DNA from: RI-43 sp033764725
GTDB taxonomy: Bacteria > Pseudomonadota > Alphaproteobacteria > Caulobacterales > Aquidulcibacteraceae
Reading direction: 5' to 3'
Length of the DNA: 64,000 nt
NCBI GenBank assembly: GCA_033764725.1
Contig: JANRIR010000005.1
Location: 1-64,000 of the forward strand
The position numbers and the translations under genes were made by a program. Positions 33,101-41,274 of this stretch are shown here, one piece after another. How positions within the stretch are numbered: position 1 is the first letter of the stretch; each line of letters opens with the position of its first letter. The notes beneath the pieces are model-generated. The model was given only the letters and a program-made list of their open reading frames with translations. It was not told the origin of the DNA and ran no database searches.

Positions 33101-34597
33101 ATGAAGACGCTCCTGATCGTCGATGACGATCCAACGCAACGCCGTCTGTTGCAGGCCGCCGTCGAGCGCCAGGGCTTCAAGACGCGCATGGCTGAGTCCG
33201 GCCAGGCTGCGATCGACGCCGTCGACGCCCATCCCGACATCGATCTCGTGCTGCTCGATCTCGTCATGCCGGGCATGAGCGGGCAAGAGGCGCTGCGCGA
33301 CATCCGCCGCCGCCGCGCCGATCTGCCGTGCATCGTGCTGACGGCCTCTGGCGGCATCGACACCGTCGTGCAGGCGATGCAGGCCGGGGCGAACGATTTC
33401 TTCGTCAAGCCGGCGAGCCCCGAGCGCGTGCTGGTGTCGATCCGCAACGCGCTCGAGATGAGCAATCTCAAGACGGAAGTCGTCCGCCTCACCAAGAAGG
33501 CCTCCGGCGCGCTCGGCTTCGCCGATATGGTGGCGAATGCGCCCGCCATGGGGCCCGTGATCCGCATGGGCGAACGCGCCGCGAAATCGACGATTCCGGT
33601 TCTGATCACCGGCGAAAGCGGCGTCGGCAAGGAATTGCTGGCGCGCGCGATCCAGGGCGCCGGCGACCGCGCCGGCAAGCCGTTCATCACCGTCAATTGC
33701 GGCGCGATCCCGGAAAATCTCGTCGAGTCGATCCTGTTCGGCCACGCCAAGGGCGCGTTTACGGGCGCTGTCGACAATCACGCCGGCAAGTTCGTCGAGG
33801 CGCATGGCGGCACGCTGTTCCTCGACGAGGTCGGCGAATTGCCGCTCGACGTGCAGGTGAAGCTGTTGCGCGTGCTGCAGGAAGGCGAGGTCGATCCGGT
33901 CGGCGGCAAGCGGCCGGTGAAGGTGGATGTGCGGATCATTTCCGCCACCAACAAGGATCTCGCCAAGCTCGTGGAGGCTGGCCGCTTCCGCGAGGATCTT
34001 TATTATCGCTTGAACGTCTATCCGATCGAGGCGCCGCCCTTGCGCGAACGCCGGGAGGACATCGAGGCGCTCGTTGCGCGCTTCGTGGCGCGGTTCAACG
34101 CCGAAGAGGGGCGCGCCGTGCGCGGCTGCGCGCCGGATACTTTGGCGATGCTGAAAGCGTTCGATTGGCCCGGCAATGTGCGCCAGCTGGAGAACAGCGT
34201 GTTTCGCGCGGTGATCCTGTGCGAGGGCGAATGGCTGCAGCCGCAGGATTTCCCGCAGATTTCGGGCCTTGCGCCGCTGTCGTCGCCGGCGCCGCACGCC
34301 GCCAACGACGCGCGCGATCCCGACGCCATGACGCCGGCCAACGATCACGACGCCTCGGCCGTCCCGCCGGCCTTCGCTGCGACGGCGTCGCGCGCGCCTG
34401 ACGTCGCGGTGTTCGACGGCGCGGGCCATCTGCGCAGCCTGGAGGCGGTGGAGCGCGATCTGATCGCGCTCGCCATCGATCATTATGCCGGCCACATGAG
34501 CGAAATCGCGCGCCGTCTCGGCATCGGCCGCTCGACGCTTTATCGCAAGATGCGCGAGTACGGCCTCGATGACGGCAAGGTCGCCGCGGAAGGCTAG
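33101..34597 (+). CDS. sigma-54-dependent response regulator, NtrC family (TacA-like)
   Basis: A 498-residue protein: a receiver domain at 1-120 with phospho-acceptor D53 (LLDLVMPGMSG) and K in VKPASPER; a AAA+ domain at about 145-390 with GESGVGKE, the sigma-54-contacting GAFTGA, and GGTLFLDEVGELP; and a C-terminal Fis-type helix-turn-helix (MSEIARRLGIGRSTLYRKM). It activates sigma-54 promoters on phosphorylation. It resembles Caulobacter TacA, a stalk-development regulator, but that equivalence is inferred. No kinase is adjacent. Confidence 0.93.
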   Translation: MKTLLIVDDDPTQRRLLQAAVERQGFKTRMAESGQAAIDAVDAHPDIDLVLLDLVMPGMSGQEALRDIRRRRADLPCIVLTASGGIDTVVQAMQAGANDFFVKPASPERVLVSIRNALEMSNLKTEVVRLTKKASGALGFADMVANAPAMGPVIRMGERAAKSTIPVLITGESGVGKELLARAIQGAGDRAGKPFITVNCGAIPENLVESILFGHAKGAFTGAVDNHAGKFVEAHGGTLFLDEVGELPLDVQVKLLRVLQEGEVDPVGGKRPVKVDVRIISATNKDLAKLVEAGRFREDLYYRLNVYPIEAPPLRERREDIEALVARFVARFNAEEGRAVRGCAPDTLAMLKAFDWPGNVRQLENSVFRAVILCEGEWLQPQDFPQISGLAPLSSPAPHAANDARDPDAMTPANDHDASAVPPAFAATASRAPDVAVFDGAGHLRSLEAVERDLIALAIDHYAGHMSEIARRLGIGRSTLYRKMREYGLDDGKVAAEG

Positions 34598-34944
34598 GTG
34601 TCGCTCTCGCCGTCGGCGTCGCCGTCCGGCGGCGCGACGGCGCGCTTCTTCCAGCCCAGGGGTTTGCGCGTTTGCAGGCCTTTGCGCGGCTTGCCTTTCG
34701 CCTTGGCCTCGATCTCTTTGAGCTTGGCGGTTTGCAGGCGCGACAAGGCGTCCTCCGGGGCGCCTTTGGAGAGATCGGCGAAGGCGGAGCCGAACTTGTC
34801 CAGCCGCGCGCCGACCTCCTGCAGGAATTCATTCTCCCAGCCGGAAAAGTCCTCTGCGGTCGCGCCGCCCTCCTGCGCGGCCTTGAGGCGCTGCAGGGCG
34901 CGCATCGCTTTGCGCGTGCGCCGGGGATCGACCGCGCGGGGCAT
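34594..34944 (-). CDS. hypothetical charged protein
   Basis: A 116-residue protein, basic then acidic, with no recognised domain. It begins MPRAVDPRRTRKAMRALQRLKAAQEGG and contains GWENEFLQEVGARLDKFGSAFAD. Its helical charged character and the proximity of GapR may mean a nucleic-acid-associated role, but this is a guess. Its stop overlaps the NtrC-type gene end. Confidence 0.6.
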   Translation of the reverse strand: MPRAVDPRRTRKAMRALQRLKAAQEGGATAEDFSGWENEFLQEVGARLDKFGSAFADLSKGAPEDALSRLQTAKLKEIEAKAKGKPRKGLQTRKPLGWKKRAVAPPDGDADGESDT

Positions 34945-34983
34945 GCGCGGATGCTAGCATGAAAAGCCCGCGGCGGCTGCGCC

Positions 34984-35277
34984 TCAAATCTCGCCGAGCG
35001 CGGCCAGATAGAGGTCCATCATCTGTTCCTGCTCGGCGCGTTCGCGGCGGTCCTGCTTGCGCAGGCGGATCACCTTGCGCAGCACTTTCGTATCGAAGCC
35101 GATCGATTTCGCTTCGCCGTAAATGTCTTTGATGTCGGCGGCGAGCTGGGCCTTTTCCTCCTCCAGGCGCTCGATGCGCGCGACGACCTGGCGAAGTTTC
35201 TCCTTGGTGGTTTGCGTCAACGCCTGCGGCGCCGTCACATCGTCGCCGCCGAACTCGCTCGCGCCGAAATCAGCCAT
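34984..35277 (-). CDS. gapR: GapR-type nucleoid-associated protein (DUF2312)
   Basis: A 97-residue protein of the DUF2312 family: LRQVVARIERLEEEKAQLAADIKDIYGEAKSIGFDTKVLRKVIRLRKQD, a long helix followed by a basic DNA-binding segment. Caulobacter GapR is essential, forms clamp-like oligomers around overtwisted DNA and stimulates gyrase and topoisomerase IV ahead of replication and transcription. Confidence 0.92.
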   Translation of the reverse strand: MADFGASEFGGDDVTAPQALTQTTKEKLRQVVARIERLEEEKAQLAADIKDIYGEAKSIGFDTKVLRKVIRLRKQDRRERAEQEQMMDLYLAALGEI

Positions 35278-35322
35278 GATCGTCCCCTTGTTATCCCCAG
35301 AATCGGTCGTTGGGGACCAAGG

Positions 35323-36273
35323 TTATTCGGCTGCGCGCGCGGCGTCGATTTCCGCTACGCGGCGGACTGCGGCGGCGATCAGGTCGGGGCGCTTCTGGTG
35401 CGGCATATGGCCGACGCCCGGCGTGGTGACGAGCTCCGCCGCCGGCAGGTCTTCGGCGAGCGCGCGCGCATGGATGCGTGGACTGACCACGCGATCGCGG
35501 TCGCCGGTGATGATGATGGCGGGTTGCCAGATGTCGGGATAGCGCGGCGCCTGCGCGGCGAATTCCTCGCGCGAGGCGGTGACGTCGAGCGCGCTTGCGC
35601 GAAACGCCCCGCCGCGAAAGGCGAGCGGCACGCCGGCGTCGTCCGCATAGGTCGGCGGCGGCCGGGCGGGGCGGAACGTGTTGCGCACCGCGCCCACGCT
35701 TGCGCCGCTGGCGAGGGGAACCACGCCATAGGCGAAGGCGTGGCCGAGGACAGGCGTCGCCGCGAGCGTCGCCCACCAGGCGTTGCCGCCGGGATAGGGG
35801 TGGCTGGCGGGCGCGGCGAGCACCAGGCCGCGCACGAGATCGGGCCGGTCGAGCGCCAGCCGCAGCGCCACGGCGGCGCCCAGCGAGTGCGCCACGACCA
35901 CGGCGCCGCGCGGCGCGTCCTGCTCCAAAAGCGCCGCCATCAGCCGCGCCTGCACCGCCAGCCGCCGGCTGCCGGGGGGCCGAGACGAATAGCCGTAGCC
36001 TGGGCGGTCGACGATCAGCAGGCGGTGGTCGATCTCCAAGAGCGACGCCACCGCGCCGGTGAACTCGCGGGCGTTTGCGGAGGCGCCGTGCAGCATAAGC
36101 ACGCGCGGCGCGTCGGCGGGGCCGCGCTCAATGACGTGCAGTCGTGCGGCCTCGACCCGCACGAAGCGGCCGATGGGCGGCCAGCGCTTCTCCACGCGCC
36201 GGCCATAGGCCGCGCTGTTGAGCGCCAACACGATCGCCGCGACCAGCGCGACGATCGCGGCGATTTTGATCAT
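35323..36273 (-). CDS. alpha/beta hydrolase with N-terminal membrane segment
   Basis: A 316-residue protein: a hydrophobic helix at residues 1-20 (signal anchor), then an alpha/beta-hydrolase domain with the oxyanion HGASANAREF, nucleophile elbow VAHSLGAAVAL, acid in GDRDRVVSP and histidine in GVGHMPHQ. It lacks a clear substrate signature. The ATG overlaps the stop of the upstream TPR lipoprotein gene (ATGA), so they form an operon. Confidence 0.87.
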   Translation of the reverse strand: MIKIAAIVALVAAIVLALNSAAYGRRVEKRWPPIGRFVRVEAARLHVIERGPADAPRVLMLHGASANAREFTGAVASLLEIDHRLLIVDRPGYGYSSRPPGSRRLAVQARLMAALLEQDAPRGAVVVAHSLGAAVALRLALDRPDLVRGLVLAAPASHPYPGGNAWWATLAATPVLGHAFAYGVVPLASGASVGAVRNTFRPARPPPTYADDAGVPLAFRGGAFRASALDVTASREEFAAQAPRYPDIWQPAIIITGDRDRVVSPRIHARALAEDLPAAELVTTPGVGHMPHQKRPDLIAAAVRRVAEIDAARAAE

Positions 36274-36836
36274 GCTTCGGTTCCGTTGACCTGCGAGCTG
36301 AGGCGCGCGACGCCGCGCCGCGCCTCGTCATAGTACGGATGGATGGCGAGGGCGGATTGATAGGCCTCGAGCGCCGCGCGCGTCTGGCCCATCTCTTCAT
36401 AGATAAGGCCAAGCCCGGTGAGGGCGCCGAAATGGCGCGGCTCTCGTTTCAAGGTTTCCTGGATCGCGTCGATCGCGGTGGTGAAATCGCGCGCGTCATA
36501 CGCGATGGTGGCCTGGCGGTTCCAGGGCTCGGCGTAGCGCGGCGCAAGATCGCCCGCTTCGCGCAGAAATTGCCGCGCGAGGCGCAGATCGCCATTGGTC
36601 TGCGCGGCGGCGGCGCGGTCAAGCAGGACGTCGACAGTGGCCGAGCCGGAGCGGGACCAGTGCGCCCAGATCTGCTGCTCCGCTCGCGCCGCTGCGGTCG
36701 CGTCGGGGGCGTCCTTCAAGGCGGCGAACAGGGCGTCGAGCTGCGGATCGGGCGCGGCGCGCGGCGCAAGCAGCCCGCACGCCGCAAGCGCGCAAGCGAG
36801 CGCTACCGCCGCCAAAGCCCGAATCCAGGAAATCAT
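36270..36836 (-). CDS. TPR-repeat lipoprotein
   Basis: A 188-residue protein starting MISWIRALAAVALACALAAC, a lipoprotein signal with the lipid-bearing cysteine at residue 20, then three tetratricopeptide repeats (WNRQATIAYDARDFTTAIDAI, FGALTGLGLIYEEMGQTRAALEAY). TPR proteins mediate protein contacts. It is translated just before the alpha/beta hydrolase. The ATG at 36836 gives the signal peptide. Confidence 0.8.
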   Translation of the reverse strand: MISWIRALAAVALACALAACGLLAPRAAPDPQLDALFAALKDAPDATAAARAEQQIWAHWSRSGSATVDVLLDRAAAAQTNGDLRLARQFLREAGDLAPRYAEPWNRQATIAYDARDFTTAIDAIQETLKREPRHFGALTGLGLIYEEMGQTRAALEAYQSALAIHPYYDEARRGVARLSSQVNGTEA

Positions 36837-36900
36837 GCGCGCACCATACACTGCGTCGTGCGCAACGCAGCCGGCCGTCACCTTAAATTTTGCGCGGATG

Positions 36901-37026
36901 TCAGCCTTGCTTCGCCTTGAAGCGCGGATCGACCTTGTTGATCACGTAGACCCGGCCCTTGCGGCGCACGACGCGGCACGCGCGATGGCGCGTCTTCAGC
37001 GTCTTGAGGGAGGACTTCACCTTCAT
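36901..37026 (-). CDS. rpmJ: 50S ribosomal protein L36
   Basis: A 41-residue basic protein, MKVKSSLKTLKTRHRACRVV RRKGRVYVINKVDPRFKAKQG (a space is placed only to split the line). It is the alphaproteobacterial L36 form, lacking the full zinc-ligand set of C+ L36. It is too short for a long-ORF search. It is a stand-alone gene between the TPR operon and a GST gene. Confidence 0.93.
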   Translation of the reverse strand: MKVKSSLKTLKTRHRACRVVRRKGRVYVINKVDPRFKAKQG

Positions 37027-37100
37027 GGGATTGCTCTAGCGCACGGTCCGAAAAACGAAGCGCGGTGGATACGGGCCGGGTCGGGCGAAGTCAAGGCGGC

Positions 37101-37733
37101 TCAAGGCGGGGCCGCGGCCGGAATCAGCGCGTCGTCCAGCGCCTTGGCGCGGGCGAAGGCCGGCCGGCTCGTCAATCCTGCGGCGTAGGCGGCGAAGGCG
37201 GGGCGCGGCTCCAGCCAGCCGAACTGCAGCCCCCAGCCGATCTGGGCCCCGACATAGACATCGGCGGCGCTGAAGCGGTCCCCGGCGATGAAGCTTTTGC
37301 CGGCGACGGCGCGCTCGAGCGCGTCGACCGTATCGGCGAGCGAGCCGTAGCCCGCCATCGCCTTGCGCTCGTCCGGGACAGCGAAGCCAAGCGCGGCGTT
37401 TGTGCTCGCCTGTTCGAGCGGCCCCGCCGCGAAGAACAGCCAGCGGTAATAGGCCCCGCGTTCCGGCGCGCCGGGCGGCGGCGCAAGCCCGGACTCGGGG
37501 AAGGCGTCGGCCAGATAGGCGCAGATCGCCGCGCATTCGGTGACGACCACATCGCCGTGCGTGATCGCCGGCACCTTGCCCATCGGATTGATCGCCAGAT
37601 AGGCCGGCGCCTTCATCGACCCGCCATACTCCAGACCGACCGTCTCATAGGCCTGGCCCAACTCCTCCAGCATCCAGCGGGCGATGCGGCCGCGCGACAT
37701 CGGGTTGGTGTAGAACGTGAGCGCGACGGCCAT
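37101..37733 (-). CDS. glutathione S-transferase family protein
   Basis: A 210-residue GST: LTFYTNPMSRGRIARWMLEEL as the thioredoxin-fold start, KVPAITHGDVVVTECAAICAYLAD at the glutathione site, and a helical C-domain with FSAADVYVGAQIGWGL. The ATG at 37733 is preferred over an upstream in-frame start because it places the fold at the N-terminus. Detoxification is likely; the substrate is unknown. Confidence 0.87.
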   Translation of the reverse strand: MAVALTFYTNPMSRGRIARWMLEELGQAYETVGLEYGGSMKAPAYLAINPMGKVPAITHGDVVVTECAAICAYLADAFPESGLAPPPGAPERGAYYRWLFFAAGPLEQASTNAALGFAVPDERKAMAGYGSLADTVDALERAVAGKSFIAGDRFSAADVYVGAQIGWGLQFGWLEPRPAFAAYAAGLTSRPAFARAKALDDALIPAAAPP

Positions 37734-37800
37734 GGGCGAACTCCTGCTGGATGGCGCGAACATATCATGAACAATATGCCGCGCAACACCGGCTTTCGCG

Positions 37801-38040
37801 TCAGCGCTCGAAAAAGCGCACACGCACGCCCGGGCGCACCTGAGCGAGCGCGATCACCCGCGCGCCGGGCGCCACGGCGATCAGCCCGCCATTGGCGCCG
37901 GAGACGAGCACGACCACCGGCTCGTCGGCGTCCGGCGCCGGCGCATCGTGCAAAGCGGCCGTCTTCATGCGGAAAAACGTCACGGCCTCGAGGGTCGGCG
38001 GCGGCCCGGCCGGCCGTGCGGGCGCCAAGGTCTGGCTCAT
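37801..38040 (-). CDS. hypothetical small protein
   Basis: A 79-residue protein, unrecognised: a Pro-rich start (LAPARPAGPPPTLEAVTFF), an acidic middle and VVVLVSGANGGLIAVAPGARVIAL at the end. It lies between a GST gene and the left end of the transposon. Before the insertion its upstream region would have faced the recA promoter. Confidence 0.5.
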   Translation of the reverse strand: MSQTLAPARPAGPPPTLEAVTFFRMKTAALHDAPAPDADEPVVVLVSGANGGLIAVAPGARVIALAQVRPGVRVRFFER

Positions 38041-38121
38041 GCGCGCTCCCCGGTCCCGAGCCCCGTCACGTACTTAACGCCGCAGCCCGCTTTTGGCGAG
38101 ACCGCGGGGCGTGAATGCGGC

Positions 38122-38129
38122 GAAACGTT
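38122..38129 (+). repeat. 8-bp target-site duplication, left
   Basis: GAAACGTT immediately outside the left inverted repeat; an identical copy lies immediately outside the right inverted repeat at 41297-41304. Confidence 0.85.
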
Positions 38130-38151
38130 GGCACTGTCTCAGTTTGAATTT
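38130..38151 (+). repeat. left terminal inverted repeat
   Basis: GGCACTGTCTCAG, then T, then TTGAATTT; the partner lies at 41275-41296. The TGA stop of the RHH-like passenger gene lies inside this repeat on the minus strand. Confidence 0.85.
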
Positions 38152-38369
38152 GGGTCAGGAGGGATGGGCGGAAGCCCTTGCTTCCAGTAGAGCGCGTATG
38201 GATCGCGCTCCATCATCTTTTCCAGTTCGATGATGACGATCGATGTTGCGACGCCAGTTCGGGTCTTGCCCAGGTTCGTCCCGACTATGTGGATCAAGTA
38301 ATCCAAGAATTCTGCGGTGCGTTCTGAAACAGTAACATTGAGCCCGTAGGCGTCGGCGGGACGCGCCAT
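38139..38369 (-). CDS. small RHH-like passenger protein
   Basis: A 76-residue protein, MARPADAYGLNVTVSERTAE followed by FLDYLIHIVG and a helix with TSIVIIELEKMM. The strand-helix-helix order resembles ribbon-helix-helix (Arc/CopG) DNA-binding proteins. The stop codon is supplied by the left inverted repeat. The ATG at 38369 is preferred over a slightly longer reading. A role in regulating the element or its transposase is a guess. Confidence 0.55.
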   Translation of the reverse strand: MARPADAYGLNVTVSERTAEFLDYLIHIVGTNLGKTRTGVATSIVIIELEKMMERDPYALYWKQGLPPIPPDPNSN

Positions 38370-38430
38370 CTTGTTTCCCCACAATATTGTGGGAACAATC
38401 TGTTAACCGGCTCGTGCGACAAGGCAAAAA

Positions 38431-38460
38431 GAAAGGGCGGCCCCTGCAGGACCGCCCCTT
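38431..38460. terminator. hairpin inside the transposon, possible terminator
   Basis: AAGGGCGGCCCC ... GGACCGCCCCTT forms a GC-rich stem around CTGCA between the RHH-like gene and the transposase gene; it may end transcription from the transposase gene on the minus strand. Confidence 0.4.
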
Positions 38461-38583
38461 CACCGGGGTACCCCGGCTGCCAATTTGATGTACTGGCGGG
38501 CCGCCTCCTTCTGGAAGGGAGCGCGGCCCATTTCGCTTGGCTTCCCATCCGTAAAGAAACGGGGTTAAGCGAACGTTTCCGAC

Positions 38584-39468
38584 TCACGCCGCCCGCTTCT
38601 TATATGGCCCGCGCTTCTTGGCCGGCGCCGCCCGCGCATCGATCGCCGTCACGATATCTTCCACGCTCCACAGGCGATCCGCGATCCCCGCCGCCATCGC
38701 GGGCGAGAGCTTGTGCGCCTTGTGCTGGCGCACGAAATTGTAGTGCATGAAAAACAGCGCCAGCGCGTAGAGGTGGTTGGCGTACTTCTTGGAATGCGCG
38801 TTGGTCAGCCGCGTGAAGCGGCGCATGCCCATGCGCATCGTGAGATTGGCGCGCTCCACATGAGACGTTGAAATGTGCTTGGGGTCGGGGTTGCCGATCG
38901 CGCCGACCTTGTGCGCGCCGACGCAGACGGGTGGGGAATATTTGCGCTCAGGGCCGGCGCCCGGCGCTTCGCCATAGACCTTCACGAGCTGCGCGAAATC
39001 GACGTTCTCGCCGAAGGCATAGTCGACGGCGCGGCGATACATCCCGAGCCCGTCCGTGGTGAGCTGGACGCGACCGCTCAGGCGCGCCGCAAGATCGGAC
39101 ATGAGCGCGTGCGCCGCTTCAGGCGTGCGCCCCGCGACGACATAAGCCAGCATCAGCTTGGAATCCGGATCGATCGCGGTCCACGTCCAGATATCGCCAG
39201 CGTCGGCCGGCGCCGCCTTCGCCGTCGCGACGTTCTTTTCCTTGGCGTAGTTGAAACTCCAGATTTCATCGCACTGGACGCGCTGGGCGGCGACGCCGCG
39301 CACGAGCTCGTCGTGCAGGTCCAGGCACGTCTCGCCCGCGTCCGCTAAAAGCTTGGAGACCGTGTTGATCGACACGCCCACGAGCCGGGAGATCGCGCGC
39401 ATTGAGACCCCCTCGCAGAGCATCGAAAGGATTTGGGCGCGCTTTTCGAGGGGCAGGACGTTGGCCAT
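38584..39468 (-). CDS. DDE transposase (IS1/IS1595-like)
   Basis: About 294 residues. A helix-turn-helix start (LPLEKRAQILSMLCEGVSMRAISRLVGVSINTVSKLL) precedes the catalytic core: first Asp in QCDEIWSFNYAKEKN, second in LTTDGLGMYRRAV, and Glu in HVERANLTMRMGMRRFTRL. The C-terminal segment YALALFFMHYNFVRQHKAH is typical of this widespread alphaproteobacterial transposase. It is intact. The ATG at 39468 is taken from the family start; an upstream ATG at 39507 overlaps a palindrome. It moves the surrounding 3.17-kb element. Confidence 0.88.
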   Translation of the reverse strand: MANVLPLEKRAQILSMLCEGVSMRAISRLVGVSINTVSKLLADAGETCLDLHDELVRGVAAQRVQCDEIWSFNYAKEKNVATAKAAPADAGDIWTWTAIDPDSKLMLAYVVAGRTPEAAHALMSDLAARLSGRVQLTTDGLGMYRRAVDYAFGENVDFAQLVKVYGEAPGAGPERKYSPPVCVGAHKVGAIGNPDPKHISTSHVERANLTMRMGMRRFTRLTNAHSKKYANHLYALALFFMHYNFVRQHKAHKLSPAMAAGIADRLWSVEDIVTAIDARAAPAKKRGPYKKRAA

Positions 39469-39488
39469 GCCCGCAACATATGAACTTT

Positions 39489-39508
39489 TATGCTTGGCGT
39501 CAAGCATA
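39489..39508. promoter_or_regulatory. palindrome upstream of the transposase gene, operator candidate
   Basis: TATGCTTG - GCGT - CAAGCATA: two perfect 8-base arms around 4 bases, 21-40 bases upstream of the transposase ATG. A dimeric repressor site is plausible; the RHH-like passenger protein is one candidate ligand. Confidence 0.45.
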
Positions 39509-39798
39509 TCGCGCCAGATTCACAAAATGCGGCGGCGGTGATATGCTCGCCGCCGCCAGTTCGGATGGAAATCGTTCTTGGCCCACATTGACGCCGTCGC
39601 CCCTGATCCGGGCGGCGGCGTCTCTCATTTTGCCCGCCCCAGCGCCGTGGACGTTGCGCCGGCTAGGGCGACCCTCATGACCATGGATTTCCCCTTTCTC
39701 GCGCGTTGCGCGGCGGAAACCATACGCTCACGCGAAACGAAGTCAATGAGGATATCCGCAAACAGGTAAGCCCAGTCTTCTGAAAAGCCCATTATTGT

Positions 39799-39827
39799 TT
39801 GACGATTTGGCTTTTTGGGCATATACC
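39799..39827 (+). promoter_or_regulatory. sigma70-like promoter for the unknown passenger gene
   Basis: TTGACG, 17-base spacer, TATACC. It should start transcription about 55 bases before the ATG at 39891, giving the passenger gene its own promoter within the element. Confidence 0.5.
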
Positions 39828-39890
39828 GCACGCATGACCCGCCTTCCGCGCGGGCGCTGCATGCCCGCCGTACGGGCGGAGACCGCCTCG

Positions 39891-40721
39891 ATGACCGAAG
39901 AACAAACCGCGCCCGCGAATGACGCCGCCCCCGAAGGTGATGCGGGGGTTCAGAAGCGCTTGATGTCCACAATCGAGTTTCCGTATGGCGACTTGGACGA
40001 TGCGATTGATTTTGCGCGAGCGATCCGCGACGTCGGCGGCGTTGAATGCGGTATTGATCAGGTCGCAGGCTATCTCAAACAGGTGCCGTCTAGCGGCGCA
40101 TTTCGCCTTCGCCTGTCCTTCCCCCGCATCTTCGGCCTGACCGAAAATGAGCGCGGCATTGTGCGCCTAACCGACTTGGGACGGCGTATCATCGAGCCGG
40201 CGCATGAAAAAGCTTGTCGGGTGGAGGCGTTCCTAACCGTTCCACTCTATCGAGCGGTTTTTGAGAAGTACAAGGGGTTCCAGCTTCCTCCTCCGGCAGC
40301 GCTAGAACGCGAAATGGTCGCGCTTGGCGTCTCGCCGAAGCAGAAGGATAAGGCGCGCCAGGCGTTTGATCGCTCAGCTAAGCAAGCGGGATTCTTCTGG
40401 GCGGGCCCGGATCGCTTGGTTATGCCCGTCACAGGAAAGCAGGATGCGCCGCCCGAAACTCGCCCCATCGAAGCGGGAGCGCCTGGAGCAGATGAAGCCG
40501 CAGTTGAACGAGCGCGACGTAATAGCGGTGGAGGCGATGATGGCGGGCGCGACGATCTCGACGTGGTCGTTGCGGCGCTGATCAAGAAGCTGCCGCCACG
40601 TGGCGAAAAATTTCCTGCAGACGCACGCGTGCGTTGGCTTCGGCAAATAGAAATGGCTTTCCAAGACGCCTACGGCGACGCCGATGAAGTCGAGATCAAG
40701 AAGGCTTCTTCCAACGCTTAG
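39891..40721 (+). CDS. unknown passenger protein of the transposon
   Basis: A 276-residue protein, unrecognised. The first 20 residues are acidic (MTEEQTAPANDAAPEGDAG); then FPYGDLDDAIDFARAIRDVGGVECGIDQVAGYL and a winged-helix-like FGLTENERGIVRLTDLGRRI. The C-terminus is charged with VVVAALIKKLPPRGEKFPADARVRWLRQ. This pattern suggests a small DNA-binding or regulatory protein. The ATG at 39891 has GGCGGAG upstream and follows the promoter; a farther ATG at 39834 is also possible. Composition is less GC-rich than the host genes. Confidence 0.6.
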   Translation: MTEEQTAPANDAAPEGDAGVQKRLMSTIEFPYGDLDDAIDFARAIRDVGGVECGIDQVAGYLKQVPSSGAFRLRLSFPRIFGLTENERGIVRLTDLGRRIIEPAHEKACRVEAFLTVPLYRAVFEKYKGFQLPPPAALEREMVALGVSPKQKDKARQAFDRSAKQAGFFWAGPDRLVMPVTGKQDAPPETRPIEAGAPGADEAAVERARRNSGGGDDGGRDDLDVVVAALIKKLPPRGEKFPADARVRWLRQIEMAFQDAYGDADEVEIKKASSNA

Positions 40722-40935
40722 CCGCCGCCTTCTTAGCAATCTCCGCCCGCCGTTCCGGGCTCATGGCCCTCGCGCGCGCTGCACCGCCCTTCTTCCCCAG
40801 CGCCTTGGCGTTGGGGTCTTTCCCGTCATCGGGCGCCGGCCTGTCTTCGTCTTCGCCGACGGCTATGCGGCCGACCTTGATCGCGCGTGCGATGGCGTCG
40901 GCAGGGCGCTTTTCGCCTTTTGGTCCGGTGGGCAT
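40696..40935 (-). CDS. small basic KGG-type passenger protein
   Basis: A 79-residue protein, MPTGPKGEKRPADAIARAIK ... with a C-terminal GKKGGAARARAMSPERRAEIAKKAAAKRW. This ending is common among small alphaproteobacterial proteins and suggests nucleic-acid binding. It is convergent with the preceding gene and overlaps the next gene by 73 bases in another frame. The function is unknown. Confidence 0.65.
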   Translation of the reverse strand: MPTGPKGEKRPADAIARAIKVGRIAVGEDEDRPAPDDGKDPNAKALGKKGGAARARAMSPERRAEIAKKAAAKRWKKPS

Positions 40936-41219
40936 GGGGCAAGCTCCTCTGCGGCCAGATGCTCAAGCATGGCCTCTGTGAGATAGGCGCGCCGCTGGGC
41001 GCGGTCGCGAACGTGAACGGTCATGCACAGCGCGGCATAGCGGCGCGCGAGCGCCAAGGCTTCTGCCGCGCAGTCGGTGTTCTTTCGGATCGGGAAGCGG
41101 CTGTCAGCGTCCGCCGTCAGCTCATAGCGAAGCGCCAGGTGCGGCCGGCGCACAAAGCGGCCCGGCGCCCATGAGCGCTCATAGGCATAGATGTTCGAGC
41201 TGACCTCTGGCCGATCCAT
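40863..41219 (-). CDS. unknown passenger protein, right end of the transposon
   Basis: A 118-residue protein starting MDRPEVSSNIYAYERSWAPGR, with FPIRKNTDCAAEALALARRYAALCMTVHVRDRAQRRAYLTEAMLEHL. Its end overlaps the KGG-type gene. No domain is recognised. It is the last gene before the right inverted repeat. Confidence 0.5.
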   Translation of the reverse strand: MDRPEVSSNIYAYERSWAPGRFVRRPHLALRYELTADADSRFPIRKNTDCAAEALALARRYAALCMTVHVRDRAQRRAYLTEAMLEHLAAEELAPCPPDQKAKSALPTPSHARSRSAA

Positions 41220-41274
41220 AGCGCTAAGCATGCGCCGCGCCGTGCGTCACTTCAAGGCCGGGTCAGCAGCGCCA

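Larger units (their letters stand above)
39469..39890. other. intergenic region inside the transposon
   Basis: A gap of more than 400 bases between the divergent transposase and unknown-protein genes. It holds a perfect palindrome (39489-39508), a second GC-rich hairpin (GGCGGCGG ... CCGCCGCC, 39531-39557) and a sigma70-like promoter (39799-39827). No gene was seen in it. Confidence 0.7.
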
